A stretch of 64,000 bases of DNA from RPQJ01 sp963732375. Its GTDB lineage: Bacteria > Pseudomonadota > Gammaproteobacteria > Steroidobacterales > Steroidobacteraceae. Every line of letters begins with the position of its first letter. Position 1 is the stretch's first letter. The stretch lies in contig CAVSZE010000003.1 in the NCBI GenBank assembly GCA_963732375.1, positions 124,001-188,000 on the forward strand, read 5' to 3'. A model generated the notes under the pieces. The model made no database searches. It saw nothing but the letters and a program-made list of their open reading frames with translations, and had not been told where the DNA came from. The position numbers were made by a program, and so were the translations under genes. Positions 1-8,402 of this stretch are shown here, in pieces.

Positions 1-100
1 CGCGCCCCATGTCCATGTCCAGCACGTTCCCGGCGTCGGGACGATTCAGGGTCAGCGTCGCGACACGATCGCTCACCTGGACCAGAACTGCACTGCTCAT
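1..100 (-). CDS. Enoyl-CoA hydratase/isomerase (crotonase) family protein, N-terminal fragment
   Basis: Only the first 33 codons are inside the window; the gene runs off the left edge. The start ATG is the complement of 98-100 and has a good ribosome-binding site (GGAGG) six bases upstream. The N-terminus contains VATLTLNRPDAGN, the usual first beta-strand and CoA-pocket motif of crotonases, where most members have an RP(x)NALN motif. The family hydrates or isomerises acyl-CoA thioesters in the cytoplasm. The gene lies 67 bases downstream of the ferredoxin gene on the same strand, so the two may be co-transcribed. The substrate cannot be judged from this fragment. Confidence 0.75.
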   Translation of the reverse strand, partial: MSSAVLVQVSDRVATLTLNRPDAGNVLDMDMGR

Positions 101-167
101 GCGACCTCCGTGCGGGGCTCCCCGCCTCGCGATGGAAAAATAAGGAATTCGATTCCCGCGGCGCCGC

Positions 168-485
168 TCACTCGTCCGGAGCGATCTTTAGCGGCAGGCC
201 GTCCAGCGCATCGGTGAACTCCACCTGGCAGCTCAGACGCGAGCGTGCGGCATCGTAATGCTGCAACTCGACCAGCAGTTCCTTTTCGTCGCTCTGCGGC
301 GTGGGCAGCCGCGACATCCACTCGGGCTCGATGAACACGTGACAGGTCGCGCAGGAACACAGGCCGCCGCAGATTGCAGTCACTCCGTAGTCGAACTCGC
401 GGAGCGTCTCCATGAGCTTGAGTCCGTCCCGGCCCTCGACTTCATGCAGATGCCCGTCACGATCCGTCACCGTCATCTTCGCCAT
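168..485 (-). CDS. [2Fe-2S] ferredoxin, putidaredoxin/adrenodoxin type
   Basis: This 105-residue protein carries the vertebrate-type ferredoxin cluster signature CGGLCSCATC (C-x5-C-x2-C) near residues 40-50 and a fourth ligand in LSCQVEF near residue 87. Such proteins pass single electrons from a reductase to a cytochrome P450 or an oxygenase, or serve Fe-S assembly. The start was set at MAKMTV because GAGG lies seven bases upstream; a 16-codon extension is open but lacks this support. No P450 or dedicated reductase lies next to it, so the partner is unknown. A crotonase follows on the same strand. Confidence 0.88.
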   Translation of the reverse strand: MAKMTVTDRDGHLHEVEGRDGLKLMETLREFDYGVTAICGGLCSCATCHVFIEPEWMSRLPTPQSDEKELLVELQHYDAARSRLSCQVEFTDALDGLPLKIAPDE

Positions 486-572
486 TTCCCAACCTCGTTG
501 TTCATGCGCCAAGCCACGATTATTGCAGCGCAACAGCCTTCACGCACCTGCAAATCGAATTGGACGCCTGGA

Positions 573-1526
573 TCAACGGTTGGAGGCGGCAAGTCGGCCA
601 GCCAGCGCCGTCGCGCGGGCGGCGTATTCATGGCCAGCGGCCGGATTGCGCGCGGCCCAGACCAGGTACCAGAGCCACTGTACGTAGTCGAACACCGTGC
701 AGGCCGCGTCCAGCATCTCCACCGCGAACCCGCCGCCCGCCCCGTATGCGTCGAGCAGCGCCGCCCGCTCGGCCGTCGTGTATTCGTGCTGGCAGGCAAG
801 ACTCGCGAGGTCAAACAGCGGATCACCGACGCCGCCGTATTCCCAGTCCACGAGCCACAGCCGGTCGCCGTCGTCCAGCAGGTTCAGGTGATGCAGGTCG
901 TTGTGGCACGGAACGAGCAGCGTCCGCCGCGCAGATAACCGGTCGGCGGCCGATGAGGCAATCTCGACAATCTCCGCTTCCCGGGCGCGCGCCACGTCGA
1001 TCAATGCGACCACTCCGGCGCAGTCTCCGGGACCCGAGGCAGGCAATGGGCCGATCGCGCCCAGCTGGGCCTCGAGGCCGCGCGCCTGTGCAGCGAAATC
1101 GACAGTTCGTATTGCTGCCGAGGGCACGAGGCCGTGCAGCACCCGCAGCCTTTCCGCGATGCGCGCAACGTTCCGCGCCACGTGCGCGTCTTCGCGCCGC
1201 AACGTCGCACCGGAAATGAACTGCGTCACCAGCAGACCGCTCGCCGGCTCGCAGGCGACCAGCGGCGGCGCCAGCCCCGCAGAGCCCGCGAGGTCGAGCA
1301 GCGCGCACTCACTCCAGCGGTCCACACCCAGCGTCGCGGACTCCGGGCCACCGAGGCGCACGAACCAGTTGCGCCCGCCATGCCCGGCCTTCCACGCATA
1401 ATTGCTGAGTCCGCCGCGCACGGGATCGAGTGTCGCGTCCGCAAGCGCTCGTGTTGCGTCCCGTGCGCGCAATGCCGCGCGTACGGCGGTCTCCGGCGTG
1501 CCTGCTGCCGTCGAATCCACGTTCAC
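573..1526 (-). CDS. APH/choline-kinase family kinase, probable thiamine kinase
   Basis: This phosphotransferase-fold protein of about 317 residues has the kinase catalytic loop HNDLHHLNLL (Brenner-type HxDxxxxN) followed by the metal-binding LVDWEYGG segment and a DPLFDLASL motif, as in choline kinases, aminoglycoside kinases and E. coli thiamine kinase ThiK. I take a GTG start (VNVDS) 13 bases after the pnuC-like stop, with GGA upstream; a longer frame would overlap that gene. As the last gene of a TPP-riboswitch operon, trapping imported thiamine as thiamine phosphate is the likely role. That is inferred from context; the fold alone does not identify the substrate. Confidence 0.75.
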   Translation of the reverse strand: MNVDSTAAGTPETAVRAALRARDATRALADATLDPVRGGLSNYAWKAGHGGRNWFVRLGGPESATLGVDRWSECALLDLAGSAGLAPPLVACEPASGLLVTQFISGATLRREDAHVARNVARIAERLRVLHGLVPSAAIRTVDFAAQARGLEAQLGAIGPLPASGPGDCAGVVALIDVARAREAEIVEIASSAADRLSARRTLLVPCHNDLHHLNLLDDGDRLWLVDWEYGGVGDPLFDLASLACQHEYTTAERAALLDAYGAGGGFAVEMLDAACTVFDYVQWLWYLVWAARNPAAGHEYAARATALAGRLAASNR

Positions 1527-1539
1527 CGTGCGTCCGTGG

Positions 1540-2145
1540 TCACGGCGAGTCCGTGGCGGACCCTGCGCCCACGCCTCGACCATGATTCTCGAGGTCCTTG
1601 CGCCACTGAAGGTAACCGCGCACCGCCAATACGACGTAGACGACAAACAGCCCCGCCGTCGCGTGGAATCCCTGGCTGAAATAGAGTGCGGCAGCGACCA
1701 GGTCGAACACGATCCAGTAGAGCCAGTTCTCGATGACTTTTCGAGTCATCATCCAGGTCGCGATCACGCTGCCCCAGGCGACGAACGAGTCCGCGTAGCG
1801 AACGAAGGCGCTCTCGTCACCACCGAGCATGTACACATTTGCCACCGTGGCGACGATCACCAGCGCAGCTGCCGCAAAATGCCGGCGTGCCGGCCAGGCA
1901 CTGACGCTCAATTCGCCCGCCTGGCCGTGGCCCGCCCGCCAGGCGATCCAGCCATAAACGGCCATTGCGACGTAGAACGCCTGCAATACAGCCTGCATCG
2001 TGAGGCCGGCGCGCGCGAACAGCAGCAGGTAGATCGCCGCACTCACCCCCGCCGCCGGCCAGCACCAGAGACTCTGCCGCGTCGCCAGCAGTACGTAGGC
2101 AAGCGCGAGCGCCACCGCGACCCATTCGACCAGGCTGGATCCCAC
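1540..2145 (-). CDS. pnuT: PnuC-family inner-membrane transporter, probable thiamine importer PnuT
   Basis: This 201-residue integral membrane protein has about seven hydrophobic segments. The PnuC-family signature near the C-terminus reads IENWLYWIVFD, followed by a final helix and LQWRKD. PnuC proteins are facilitators for nicotinamide riboside; the PnuT branch carries thiamine and depends on cytoplasmic phosphorylation to trap it. The position between a YkoF-like thiamine-binding gene and a kinase gene, all behind a TPP riboswitch, argues for thiamine rather than nicotinamide riboside. It begins 10 bases after the YkoF-like gene ends. The family call is firm; the substrate is inferred. Confidence 0.85.
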   Translation of the reverse strand: MGSSLVEWVAVALALAYVLLATRQSLWCWPAAGVSAAIYLLLFARAGLTMQAVLQAFYVAMAVYGWIAWRAGHGQAGELSVSAWPARRHFAAAALVIVATVANVYMLGGDESAFVRYADSFVAWGSVIATWMMTRKVIENWLYWIVFDLVAAALYFSQGFHATAGLFVVYVVLAVRGYLQWRKDLENHGRGVGAGSATDSP

Positions 2146-2155
2146 GTCGATAATT

Positions 2156-2431
2156 TCAGTACTGCGACAAGGCGGCGCGCTCTGCCGCTGTCGGCTCGCC
2201 GCCCAGCACCTTCATCACGAACACTGCGCGTCCGCCCGTGGCGAATGACGCACGCGTCTCGGCCTCGAGCGCCGCGAATACCCGCTCGTGCTCGCCGGCG
2301 ACCTGCGTGCTCATCGCGTTGGTAGCCACCTGCAGGCCTTCGTGACGGTTGAGACGCTCGATGAAGTCCCGGATCGGCGGGACGTAGTCAACGTCGAGTG
2401 GATAGAGGCTGATGTCTACGGCAATGCGCAT
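2156..2431 (-). CDS. YkoF/MTH1187-like thiamine-binding protein
   Basis: This small 91-residue protein starts MRIAVDISLYPL, the ferredoxin-like beta strand typical of the YkoF/MTH1187 superfamily, and contains a second strand in the GGRAVFVMKVL region. Relatives bind thiamine or its hydroxymethylpyrimidine half and are encoded beside thiamine transporters. No signal peptide is visible, so it should be cytoplasmic. It sits between the TonB receptor and pnuT genes in one transcription unit under the TPP riboswitch. It may buffer incoming thiamine or hand it to the kinase; that role is inference. Confidence 0.75.
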   Translation of the reverse strand: MRIAVDISLYPLDVDYVPPIRDFIERLNRHEGLQVATNAMSTQVAGEHERVFAALEAETRASFATGGRAVFVMKVLGGEPTAAERAALSQY

Positions 2432-2470
2432 GTCGATGTCCTCGATTTCGGTATCCGGGGTTGGGGGAGT

Positions 2471-4612
2471 CTAGTGCAGCGACCAGGTGAACGTGACGCC
2501 GGCCAGTTGCGGGTCGCCACGCTGTATGTAGAGCTTGTCGGCAAAGTCCGGCGGCTCGAGACCGAAGTAGAAGCCGCGCACTGCATAGTCTTCGTTGAAC
2601 ACGTTTCGCGCCCATGCGTGCACGGTCCAGCGATCTGCCACGTAGCCGGCTTTCAGGTTCACCAGCACGTATGGCTTCGACTTCTGGTCGTTGCTGGTAT
2701 CGAAGTAGAACGATGCGCAACCCGTGAGATCGGCGCGCACCATCCAGCCGCGCTCGCGGCCCCACTCGGCGGACAGCGAATACTGGTAAGGAGGCGCGCT
2801 CGCCTGCTCCCGCCCGTCGAGGTTTCGGTCACCATACCGGTAGTCGAGATACTCGCTGCCGAGCAGCCCGAGGGTTGCGCCAAGCAGCAGCGACGGCTGC
2901 GCGCGCCAGGCGAGCGTGGCCTCGAAGCCGTAATTGCGGCCGCTTGCTGCATTGCTGGTATAGAAGACGTAGGACAGCGGGTCGCCCGGGTCCACCTGGT
3001 AGGACGAGGACACCTGTTGCTCGATGCGCCACATGTAGAACACCGCCAGGTCGGCCGACAGCGTGTTCGATGGATCGCGCAGGTGCAGTCCGGTCTCCAG
3101 GTTCCACAGGTACTCGGGGCCGTATTCGAGCAGGTTCTCAGGGATGAACTCGCCGATGTTGAAGCCGCCAGCCTTGTAGCCGCGCGCCAGCGTCGCGTAC
3201 CAGGCGCTGTCCGCGCCAATGTCACCGGCGAGCGACAGGTGGCCGCCGACCATCGTATTGACCGGCGAAAACTTCGCACCGTCACTATCGTGATAGTCGG
3301 CGGCGTGCGTCTCGACCCGTAGCCCGGCAGACAGCGTCATGCTGTCGCGAAGCCGCCATTCAGTCTCGCCGTAAGCCGCGAGATTGGTCGCGTCGTAGAC
3401 GCTCTTCAGCGGCGGACCCGTGAGTTCCGACTCGAAGTAGTCGCGCTGCAGGTTGTCCTCGCCGAGGCGCAATGCGTAAATCCCGGCGAGCCATCCGAAA
3501 CCGTCGGAGCGCGCGTCAGAACGGCTCGTGAGCCGAAGGTCTTCGCCGAGCGTGCCGCGCTGGCGGTCGTAATGCGAGTAATAATCGTACGGAGCGTAGG
3601 CGCCCCAGTACGGATCGTTCGCCCAGTCGCCGTCGAAACTGTAGACGATGTCCGAGTTCGCGTAGGTGCTGGTGCTGACGAGCGTGACCGGCCCGAGGTC
3701 ACCGGTCACGCGCAGCATCGCTCCCTCGGATCGCTGCGCGTCGCGACCCGGCTGGTTCGAAAGCGTTCGCAAGCTGTTGTCGAGCGAGAAGGCATCGAAG
3801 CCGTTCTGGATGTCGGCATACAGCGCCGTCGCGTCGACACGCCAGCCATCCGCAACCCCGATCGTCAGCTTGCCACGCAGGGTCGTCTCGTCACGACCAT
3901 TGGTGTCGTCGCGGTTGAGATAGGCGTTGTGGCGAAATCCATCGCTAAGCGTGCGCTGGGCAGCGACCCGCCACGCCGAATCGCTGGCCTTGCCCCAGGA
4001 CCCAAGCGCGCCGCCCGCCACCAGCCCGCCGCCGATCAGCCCGTCGCCTCCGGCGGTTACCTCCGTCGAGAATTCCGGATCCACCGTTGGGTCCATGGTC
4101 CGTACGCTGATGAGTCCCGCAAGCGCGTTAGCGCCGTAGCGGGTGCCCTGGGGACCGCGCAGCACCTCGACCTGCTTCACGTCGAACGTCGTGGCCGGCG
4201 CACCGACGCCACTGAAGTCGATGTCGTCGATCAGGAACCCGACCGATGGGTTCGGCGCACCCTGGTACTGCTCGAGCTCGCCGATGCCGCGCAACTGGAA
4301 ATAACGTGGCCGCGATGTGGCTCCGGACCAGTTGAGGTTCGGCACCAGGCCCACGAGGTCGGCAAGATGCTGCAGGCCCGCGGCCTGCACCTCGGCCGAG
4401 CCGAGCACCGTAGCGCTCGCCGGCAGCTCGTTGGCCGCAGCAGGCCGCAGCGAGGCGGTGACCACGATCTCCTCGAGCGGCGGCACGTCGTCCGCGGCTG
4501 CCGCCGCAACGGGTATTGCAATCGCAACGCCAAACGCAAGCGCGGCGAGCCCGCCGCGCAGGCGCACGCAACACCATGATTCTTCGAAACAAGCGGGATG
4601 ACTGCCGGGCAC
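2471..4612 (-). CDS. TonB-dependent outer-membrane receptor, TPP-riboswitch controlled (probable thiamine receptor)
   Basis: This receptor of about 713 residues has a signal peptide ending near AAAAADD, a TonB box in EEIVVTA, a plug domain (about residues 50-170) with the VEVLRGPQGTRYGANALAG motif, and a beta-barrel ending in the C-terminal aromatic-rich strand GVTFTWSLH. The receptor moves a substrate across the outer membrane using TonB energy. The TPP riboswitch immediately upstream and the thiamine transport genes downstream point to thiamine or a phosphate ester. Two GTG starts are possible: 4612, just after the riboswitch with GGGAG upstream, and 4567, which gives a more compact signal peptide (MRLRGGLAAL...). 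Confidence 0.9.
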   Translation of the reverse strand: MPGSHPACFEESWCCVRLRGGLAALAFGVAIAIPVAAAAADDVPPLEEIVVTASLRPAAANELPASATVLGSAEVQAAGLQHLADLVGLVPNLNWSGATSRPRYFQLRGIGELEQYQGAPNPSVGFLIDDIDFSGVGAPATTFDVKQVEVLRGPQGTRYGANALAGLISVRTMDPTVDPEFSTEVTAGGDGLIGGGLVAGGALGSWGKASDSAWRVAAQRTLSDGFRHNAYLNRDDTNGRDETTLRGKLTIGVADGWRVDATALYADIQNGFDAFSLDNSLRTLSNQPGRDAQRSEGAMLRVTGDLGPVTLVSTSTYANSDIVYSFDGDWANDPYWGAYAPYDYYSHYDRQRGTLGEDLRLTSRSDARSDGFGWLAGIYALRLGEDNLQRDYFESELTGPPLKSVYDATNLAAYGETEWRLRDSMTLSAGLRVETHAADYHDSDGAKFSPVNTMVGGHLSLAGDIGADSAWYATLARGYKAGGFNIGEFIPENLLEYGPEYLWNLETGLHLRDPSNTLSADLAVFYMWRIEQQVSSSYQVDPGDPLSYVFYTSNAASGRNYGFEATLAWRAQPSLLLGATLGLLGSEYLDYRYGDRNLDGREQASAPPYQYSLSAEWGRERGWMVRADLTGCASFYFDTSNDQKSKPYVLVNLKAGYVADRWTVHAWARNVFNEDYAVRGFYFGLEPPDFADKLYIQRGDPQLAGVTFTWSLH

Positions 4613-4618
4613 TGCACC

Positions 4619-4720
4619 TGCTCCCTACGCCGGTGCTAACCGGATCAGGTTCGACGGGTTCGCCAGTGAGCGGCATGACCGCGTCCGGCATCTCAGGCCC
4701 ATTCAGGCCACCCCAAGGTA
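4619..4720 (-). promoter_or_regulatory. TPP riboswitch (THI element)
   Basis: Read on the minus strand, this leader contains the conserved THI-box parts in order: GGGGTGGCCTGA, then CTGAGATGCCGG, a variable stem, GAACCCGTCGAACCTGATC, and the closing GCACCGGCGTAGGGA. The CUGAGA and ACCUGAUC segments form the pyrimidine- and pyrophosphate-sensing sides of the aptamer. It ends within about ten bases of the first possible start of the TonB receptor, and GGGAG near its 3' end could serve as the Shine-Dalgarno. Control by hiding the ribosome site when TPP is bound is therefore likely. I see no terminator hairpin in the leader. Confidence 0.93.
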
Positions 4721-4824
4721 GGCGGCAGTATAGCGGCGGACGCGCTCGCCCGCGACGGTCGCTGTTGACGGCGACCACGGCGTGCGCACTAATGCGATTC
4801 CCCTGGACAAGAACCCGCAAACCG

Positions 4825-5736
4825 ATGCCCATGCGCAAGTGCCGCCTGTATCACGTCGACGCCTTCACCCGCGAGCATTTCTGCGGCAATCCAGCGGTCG
4901 TCGTGCTCGACGCGGAGGTCCTGACCGACGACGAACTGCAGCGCATTGCCCGCGAGATCGGCGGCCAGGAAGTGACATTCGTGCTGGCCTCCGAGGCGCC
5001 CGACCATGACGTCGAACTGCGCTTTTTCTCGCCGCGACGCGAGGACACGTTCGTGGGTCATGCGACGGTGGCGGCGCATTACGCCCGAGCCATCGCCAAC
5101 GGCGTGCCCAAGGGCGTGGTTCGCCAGAAGTCCGGCAGCAGCATTTACGAGGTCGAGGTGACGGGCCAGGGCCAGGCGCTGCGCGTGTCGATCCACCAGG
5201 GACCAGCGACCTTCGGGCCGATCGTCCCCGAGGACCGCCGCGCCCCGGTACTCGACGCGCTGGGAATCAGCTCTGCGAGCCTCCATCCCCACTGCCCGAT
5301 GCAGGTGATGAGCAAGTCGAACTCGCGCCTGCTGATCGGCGTGAAGTCGCCCGAGGTGCTGGCCTCGCTGAAGCCGGACATGGAGGCGCTCGTGCACGTG
5401 ACCCCGCACGTTGGCGCTGACGGATTCTTCGTATTCGCGATCGAGCCGGGCAGCGAGCCTCTTACCACCGAGTCGCGCATGTTCTGTCCGGTCATCGGCA
5501 TCCAGGAGGACCCTGTGAGCGGCAACGCGCACGGAATGCTCGGTGTCTACCTGCTGCAGCAGGGTCTGCTGGCGGCGGAAGACGGCACTGCGCGATTCAT
5601 CGGCCACCAGGGCCGATTCGTCGATCGCCCAGGGACCGTGGAAGTCGAAGTAACTGCAGCGGCTGGCAAGCGCGCGACCAGCGTGCGTGTCACCGGCGAC
5701 GCCGTGATCGTCTTCCAGGCGGAGCTGACGCTCTAG
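4825..5736 (+). CDS. PhzF family isomerase
   Basis: This cytoplasmic protein of about 303 residues has the PhzF/YddE fold marks: FCGNPAVVVL near the start, GGQEVTFV with the presumed catalytic glutamate near residue 47, FVGHATVAAHYA, and EDPVSGNAHG in the second half-barrel. Family members catalyse proton-transfer isomerisations; PhzF acts in phenazine synthesis but most homologues have unknown substrates. No other phenazine gene is present. The start is one of two close ATG codons (4825 or 4831). The Rieske gene follows after four bases, so they probably form one unit. Confidence 0.88.
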   Translation: MPMRKCRLYHVDAFTREHFCGNPAVVVLDAEVLTDDELQRIAREIGGQEVTFVLASEAPDHDVELRFFSPRREDTFVGHATVAAHYARAIANGVPKGVVRQKSGSSIYEVEVTGQGQALRVSIHQGPATFGPIVPEDRRAPVLDALGISSASLHPHCPMQVMSKSNSRLLIGVKSPEVLASLKPDMEALVHVTPHVGADGFFVFAIEPGSEPLTTESRMFCPVIGIQEDPVSGNAHGMLGVYLLQQGLLAAEDGTARFIGHQGRFVDRPGTVEVEVTAAAGKRATSVRVTGDAVIVFQAELTL

Positions 5737-5740
5737 CCGT

Positions 5741-6061
5741 ATGCCCGTGACCGATTCCGCTTTCCACAGGATCATCCCGCTGGCCGACCTCAAGCCGGGC
5801 GGCACTCACGCCGCCGTGATAGACGGACAGGAAATCCTGTTGTGCAACACCGGGGATGGCGTGCACGCAGTATCGGGGCTGTGCACGCACGCGGTCGCAA
5901 AGCTGGACGAGGGCCGGTTGCGCGGACACCGCCTGACCTGCCTGCTGCACGGCGCAAGCTTCGACGTGCGCAGTGGCACGGTGATGGGCGGCCCGGCGTG
6001 CGAGCCGCTGCGCAGCTATCCGACGCGCCTTGCGCAGGGCTACATCGAGGTGCGGGCGTAG
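5741..6061 (+). CDS. Rieske [2Fe-2S] ferredoxin
   Basis: The 106-residue protein is essentially one Rieske domain. It carries both cluster half-sites: LCTHAVAKL (C-x-H) near residue 47 and CLLHGASFDVRSG (C-x2-H) near residue 67. The short length, lack of a membrane helix and C-terminal sequence fit a soluble NirD- or BphA3-type ferredoxin, not a bc1 Rieske subunit. It starts four bases after the phzF-like gene and is followed by surE. No oxygenase lies nearby, so the partner is unknown. Confidence 0.87.
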   Translation: MPVTDSAFHRIIPLADLKPGGTHAAVIDGQEILLCNTGDGVHAVSGLCTHAVAKLDEGRLRGHRLTCLLHGASFDVRSGTVMGGPACEPLRSYPTRLAQGYIEVRA

Positions 6062-6077
6062 CCTGCGCCTGGTTCCA

Positions 6078-7097
6078 ATGACCGGGAGCAGCTTGGGTAA
6101 GCCACGCGACACGGGACCGACTCTCCGCGACAGCAGCATTTCCAGCATCACGCTTGCCGTCGTGCTGTGCATTTCGCTGGCCGCACCGACCGCGTCGGCG
6201 GCGTCCGCCGCGGCGAGCGCCGCGATCGCCGCTGGCCAAGGCACGCCCGAATCGGCTGTCATCTGTGGCAGCGGCCCGCTGGAGATCCTGCTCACCAACG
6301 ACGACGGCTACCTGGCGCCAGGAATACGGGCGCTGTACGACGCGCTGCGCCGGGCCGGCCACCAGGTACGGCTGGCCGCGCCCGCCGCCAACGCGAGCGG
6401 CAGCAGCGTGAGCTTCACCTGGGGCAGCGTGAGCGTTGTGCGCGATCCGGCGGACGCGAACGTAGCCGGGATCGCGGCGACACCGGCGACCGCCGTGGTG
6501 CTGGGAACGACCGCCCTGTATCCGCATGGCCAGAGGCCGGACCTGGTCGTGTCGGGAATCAACGACGGGGAAAACACCGGCTCGTTGCTCGCGATGTCCG
6601 GCACGGTCGGCGCGGCGCTTGCCGGCACGATGCTGCTCGACCCACCGATCCCGGGCATTGCGGTCAATGCCGCGCGTGCCGCGACCAAGGACGCACAGGC
6701 GGCGCTACCGGCCGACCGACTCGAGCGCATTGCCCGCCACCTGGCGCAACTGATTGGCGGAACCCGCAGCTGGTTCTGCGAAGGCGCGTCGCTCGCGCGG
6801 CCGACGCTGGTGCTGAACGTAAACTATCCGGCACTGCCGATGTCCGCCATGCGAGGCGTCGTGGTCGCGCGCCAGGGTCGCACGACCGACTTACACGTCG
6901 AGTTCGAATCGACGGGCGCCGGCACATATGACTCACGAAGGCGGCTGCAGTCGACGGCTGACGACTACCCGGATTCCGACGTGAACCTGCTCGCCGAAGG
7001 CTACGTCACGGTGACGCCAATCTCCGCGGCACTCGGCGTCCCCTCGGTGCCCGTCGACGATCTCAAGCGACGGCTGGACGCGACGAAGTTCCAGTAG
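6078..7097 (+). CDS. surE: SurE-type 5'/3'-nucleotidase with signal peptide
   Basis: This 339-residue protein carries the SurE signatures ILLTNDDGYLAPGI (metal-binding DD), APAANASGSS, VVSGINDGENTG (metal-binding Asn) and SGTVGAALAG. SurE proteins are metal-dependent phosphatases acting on nucleoside monophosphates. Ordinary SurE is cytoplasmic and about 250 residues. This one has an extra 65 residues containing a hydrophobic segment (ITLAVVLCISLAAPTASA) with an Ala-x-Ala cleavage site, so it should be exported. The ATG at 6078 lies 16 bases after the Rieske stop; an earlier in-frame start at 6030 would overlap that gene. Confidence 0.85.
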   Translation: MTGSSLGKPRDTGPTLRDSSISSITLAVVLCISLAAPTASAASAAASAAIAAGQGTPESAVICGSGPLEILLTNDDGYLAPGIRALYDALRRAGHQVRLAAPAANASGSSVSFTWGSVSVVRDPADANVAGIAATPATAVVLGTTALYPHGQRPDLVVSGINDGENTGSLLAMSGTVGAALAGTMLLDPPIPGIAVNAARAATKDAQAALPADRLERIARHLAQLIGGTRSWFCEGASLARPTLVLNVNYPALPMSAMRGVVVARQGRTTDLHVEFESTGAGTYDSRRRLQSTADDYPDSDVNLLAEGYVTVTPISAALGVPSVPVDDLKRRLDATKFQ

Positions 7098-7118
7098 CCC
7101 GGCTGCGCCCAGGCCGCG

Positions 7119-7979
7119 CTACCGCAGCCAATGCCATGACTCGCCTTCGCGCAGCACCCGCCCCTCTTCCTCGAGCTTCAGGACATGGGCCAGCAGCGAA
7201 TATCGCGCGACCGGGTGCAGGGACGCCGGCACGTCCGCGTAGACGACAGGCAACATGGCGTCGAGCGTCGCCGTCTGCAGGCCGCGCATGGCGTCGATCA
7301 CCATGGCCTCGCGCGACAGCCGATGCGCAATCACCCGGTCGATTTCCGCAGTCGCGCCCCGAATCACCGCGCCGTGGCCCGGCGCGAGGTCGCGAACCGG
7401 CAGTTCACGCAGCCTGCGCAACGAGTCGAGGTACTGGCGCATCGAGCCGTCCGGAGGCAGGATCACCACCGTCGACCCGCTCATCAGGTGATCCCCGGTA
7501 AACAGCAGCCCGCCGGCCTCCAGCAGCAGGCAGACGTGGTTCGACGCGTGGCCGGGCGTGTGCAGCGCGGTCAGCACGAAGTCGTCGCCTTCGATGCGCT
7601 CGCCGTCCATCAGCATGTGTCCGGGCACATAGGACTCGTCCTGGTAATCGTCCACGACAGGCGCTGGCATACCGAGCACCACCGCGCCAGTGCGAGCGCA
7701 GAGCCCGGCCGCGCCGGGCGAGTGGTCGGTGTGCGAGTGCGTGCAGACGATGCGATCGATCGCGCCGTCGGTAAGTTCGAGAATTCGCGCGAGGTGCGCC
7801 GGATCCGCCGGGCCCGGGTCGATCACCAGGCGACGCTGCTCGCCCACGACGTAGGTGTTGGTGCCGGGCCCGGTCAACGGGCCGGGGTTCGGCGCGACGA
7901 TGCGCCAAACCTCGCGCGCGATCCGCCGGACCCCGCCCGTCTGTGCGGGCGCGAACAGGTCCGGGCTGTCGCCTTGCAA
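7119..7979 (-). CDS. Metallo-beta-lactamase-fold hydrolase (LACTB2-like)
   Basis: The 286-residue protein has the zinc-binding motif THSHTDHS near residue 82, then TPGHASNH and FTGDHL, which provide the remaining metal ligands, and a late PGHG. After about residue 210 comes a small winged-helix-like tail (DAMLPVVYADVP... ARYSLLAHVLKLEEEGRV) typical of the LACTB2 branch, whose members cleave RNA or thioesters. No signal peptide is seen. The rhodanese gene lies 15 bases upstream on the same strand; such hydrolase-rhodanese pairs often act in sulfur or glutathione chemistry, but the substrate here is unknown. Confidence 0.85.
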   Translation of the reverse strand: MQGDSPDLFAPAQTGGVRRIAREVWRIVAPNPGPLTGPGTNTYVVGEQRRLVIDPGPADPAHLARILELTDGAIDRIVCTHSHTDHSPGAAGLCARTGAVVLGMPAPVVDDYQDESYVPGHMLMDGERIEGDDFVLTALHTPGHASNHVCLLLEAGGLLFTGDHLMSGSTVVILPPDGSMRQYLDSLRRLRELPVRDLAPGHGAVIRGATAEIDRVIAHRLSREAMVIDAMRGLQTATLDAMLPVVYADVPASLHPVARYSLLAHVLKLEEEGRVLREGESWHWLR

Positions 7980-7994
7980 GCGCTGACGTCCGCG

Positions 7995-8378
7995 TCAGGG
8001 CTTGCTGACCGGGCGGCCAGAGGCCACCCAGGCCTTGATGCCACCGTCCAGGTGCGCGACGTTCGTGTACCCCATGTTCTGCAGCGTGTCGGCAGAGAGC
8101 GCCGAGCGGCCACCGGTGGCGCAGTAGAGCAGCACTCGCTGGTGAGGATCGAGTTCCTTGCGATGGGCCGGATGCGTCGGATCGGCGGCGACCTCGAGCA
8201 GGCCACGGGTCGCATGGATCGCGCCCGGGATCATGCCCGACTCCCACTCCGCTTGTTCGCGCACGTCTACCAGTGTCACCGAGCCCTTTGCAAGTTCCTC
8301 GGCGACCTCATCCACCGTCAGGTTCTGCACCCGCTGCCTCGCTTCCTGGATCATCTGTGCCGCGGTCTTTCCTGTCAT
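7995..8378 (-). CDS. Single-domain rhodanese-like sulfurtransferase
   Basis: The protein has 127 residues. After a short helical N-terminus it has the rhodanese motifs VTLVDVREQAEW and the active-site loop YCATGGRSA, with the persulfide cysteine near residue 84, then HLDGGIKAW. The loop length fits a sulfur-transferring rhodanese, not an arsenate or Cdc25-type phosphatase. It is cytoplasmic by sequence and is transcribed ahead of the metallo-beta-lactamase-fold gene. The upstream region holds tRNA-Arg on the same strand. Confidence 0.9.
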   Translation of the reverse strand: MTGKTAAQMIQEARQRVQNLTVDEVAEELAKGSVTLVDVREQAEWESGMIPGAIHATRGLLEVAADPTHPAHRKELDPHQRVLLYCATGGRSALSADTLQNMGYTNVAHLDGGIKAWVASGRPVSKP

Positions 8379-8402
8379 GGAGGTTTTCCTGCTTGATGAT
8401 GC

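Noticed and set aside
4619..4720. Cobalamin riboswitch as an alternative for the leader before the TonB receptor
   Set aside because: The CTGAGA and ACCTGATC segments and the GGCGTAGGGA end are specific to the TPP element; no B12-box is present.
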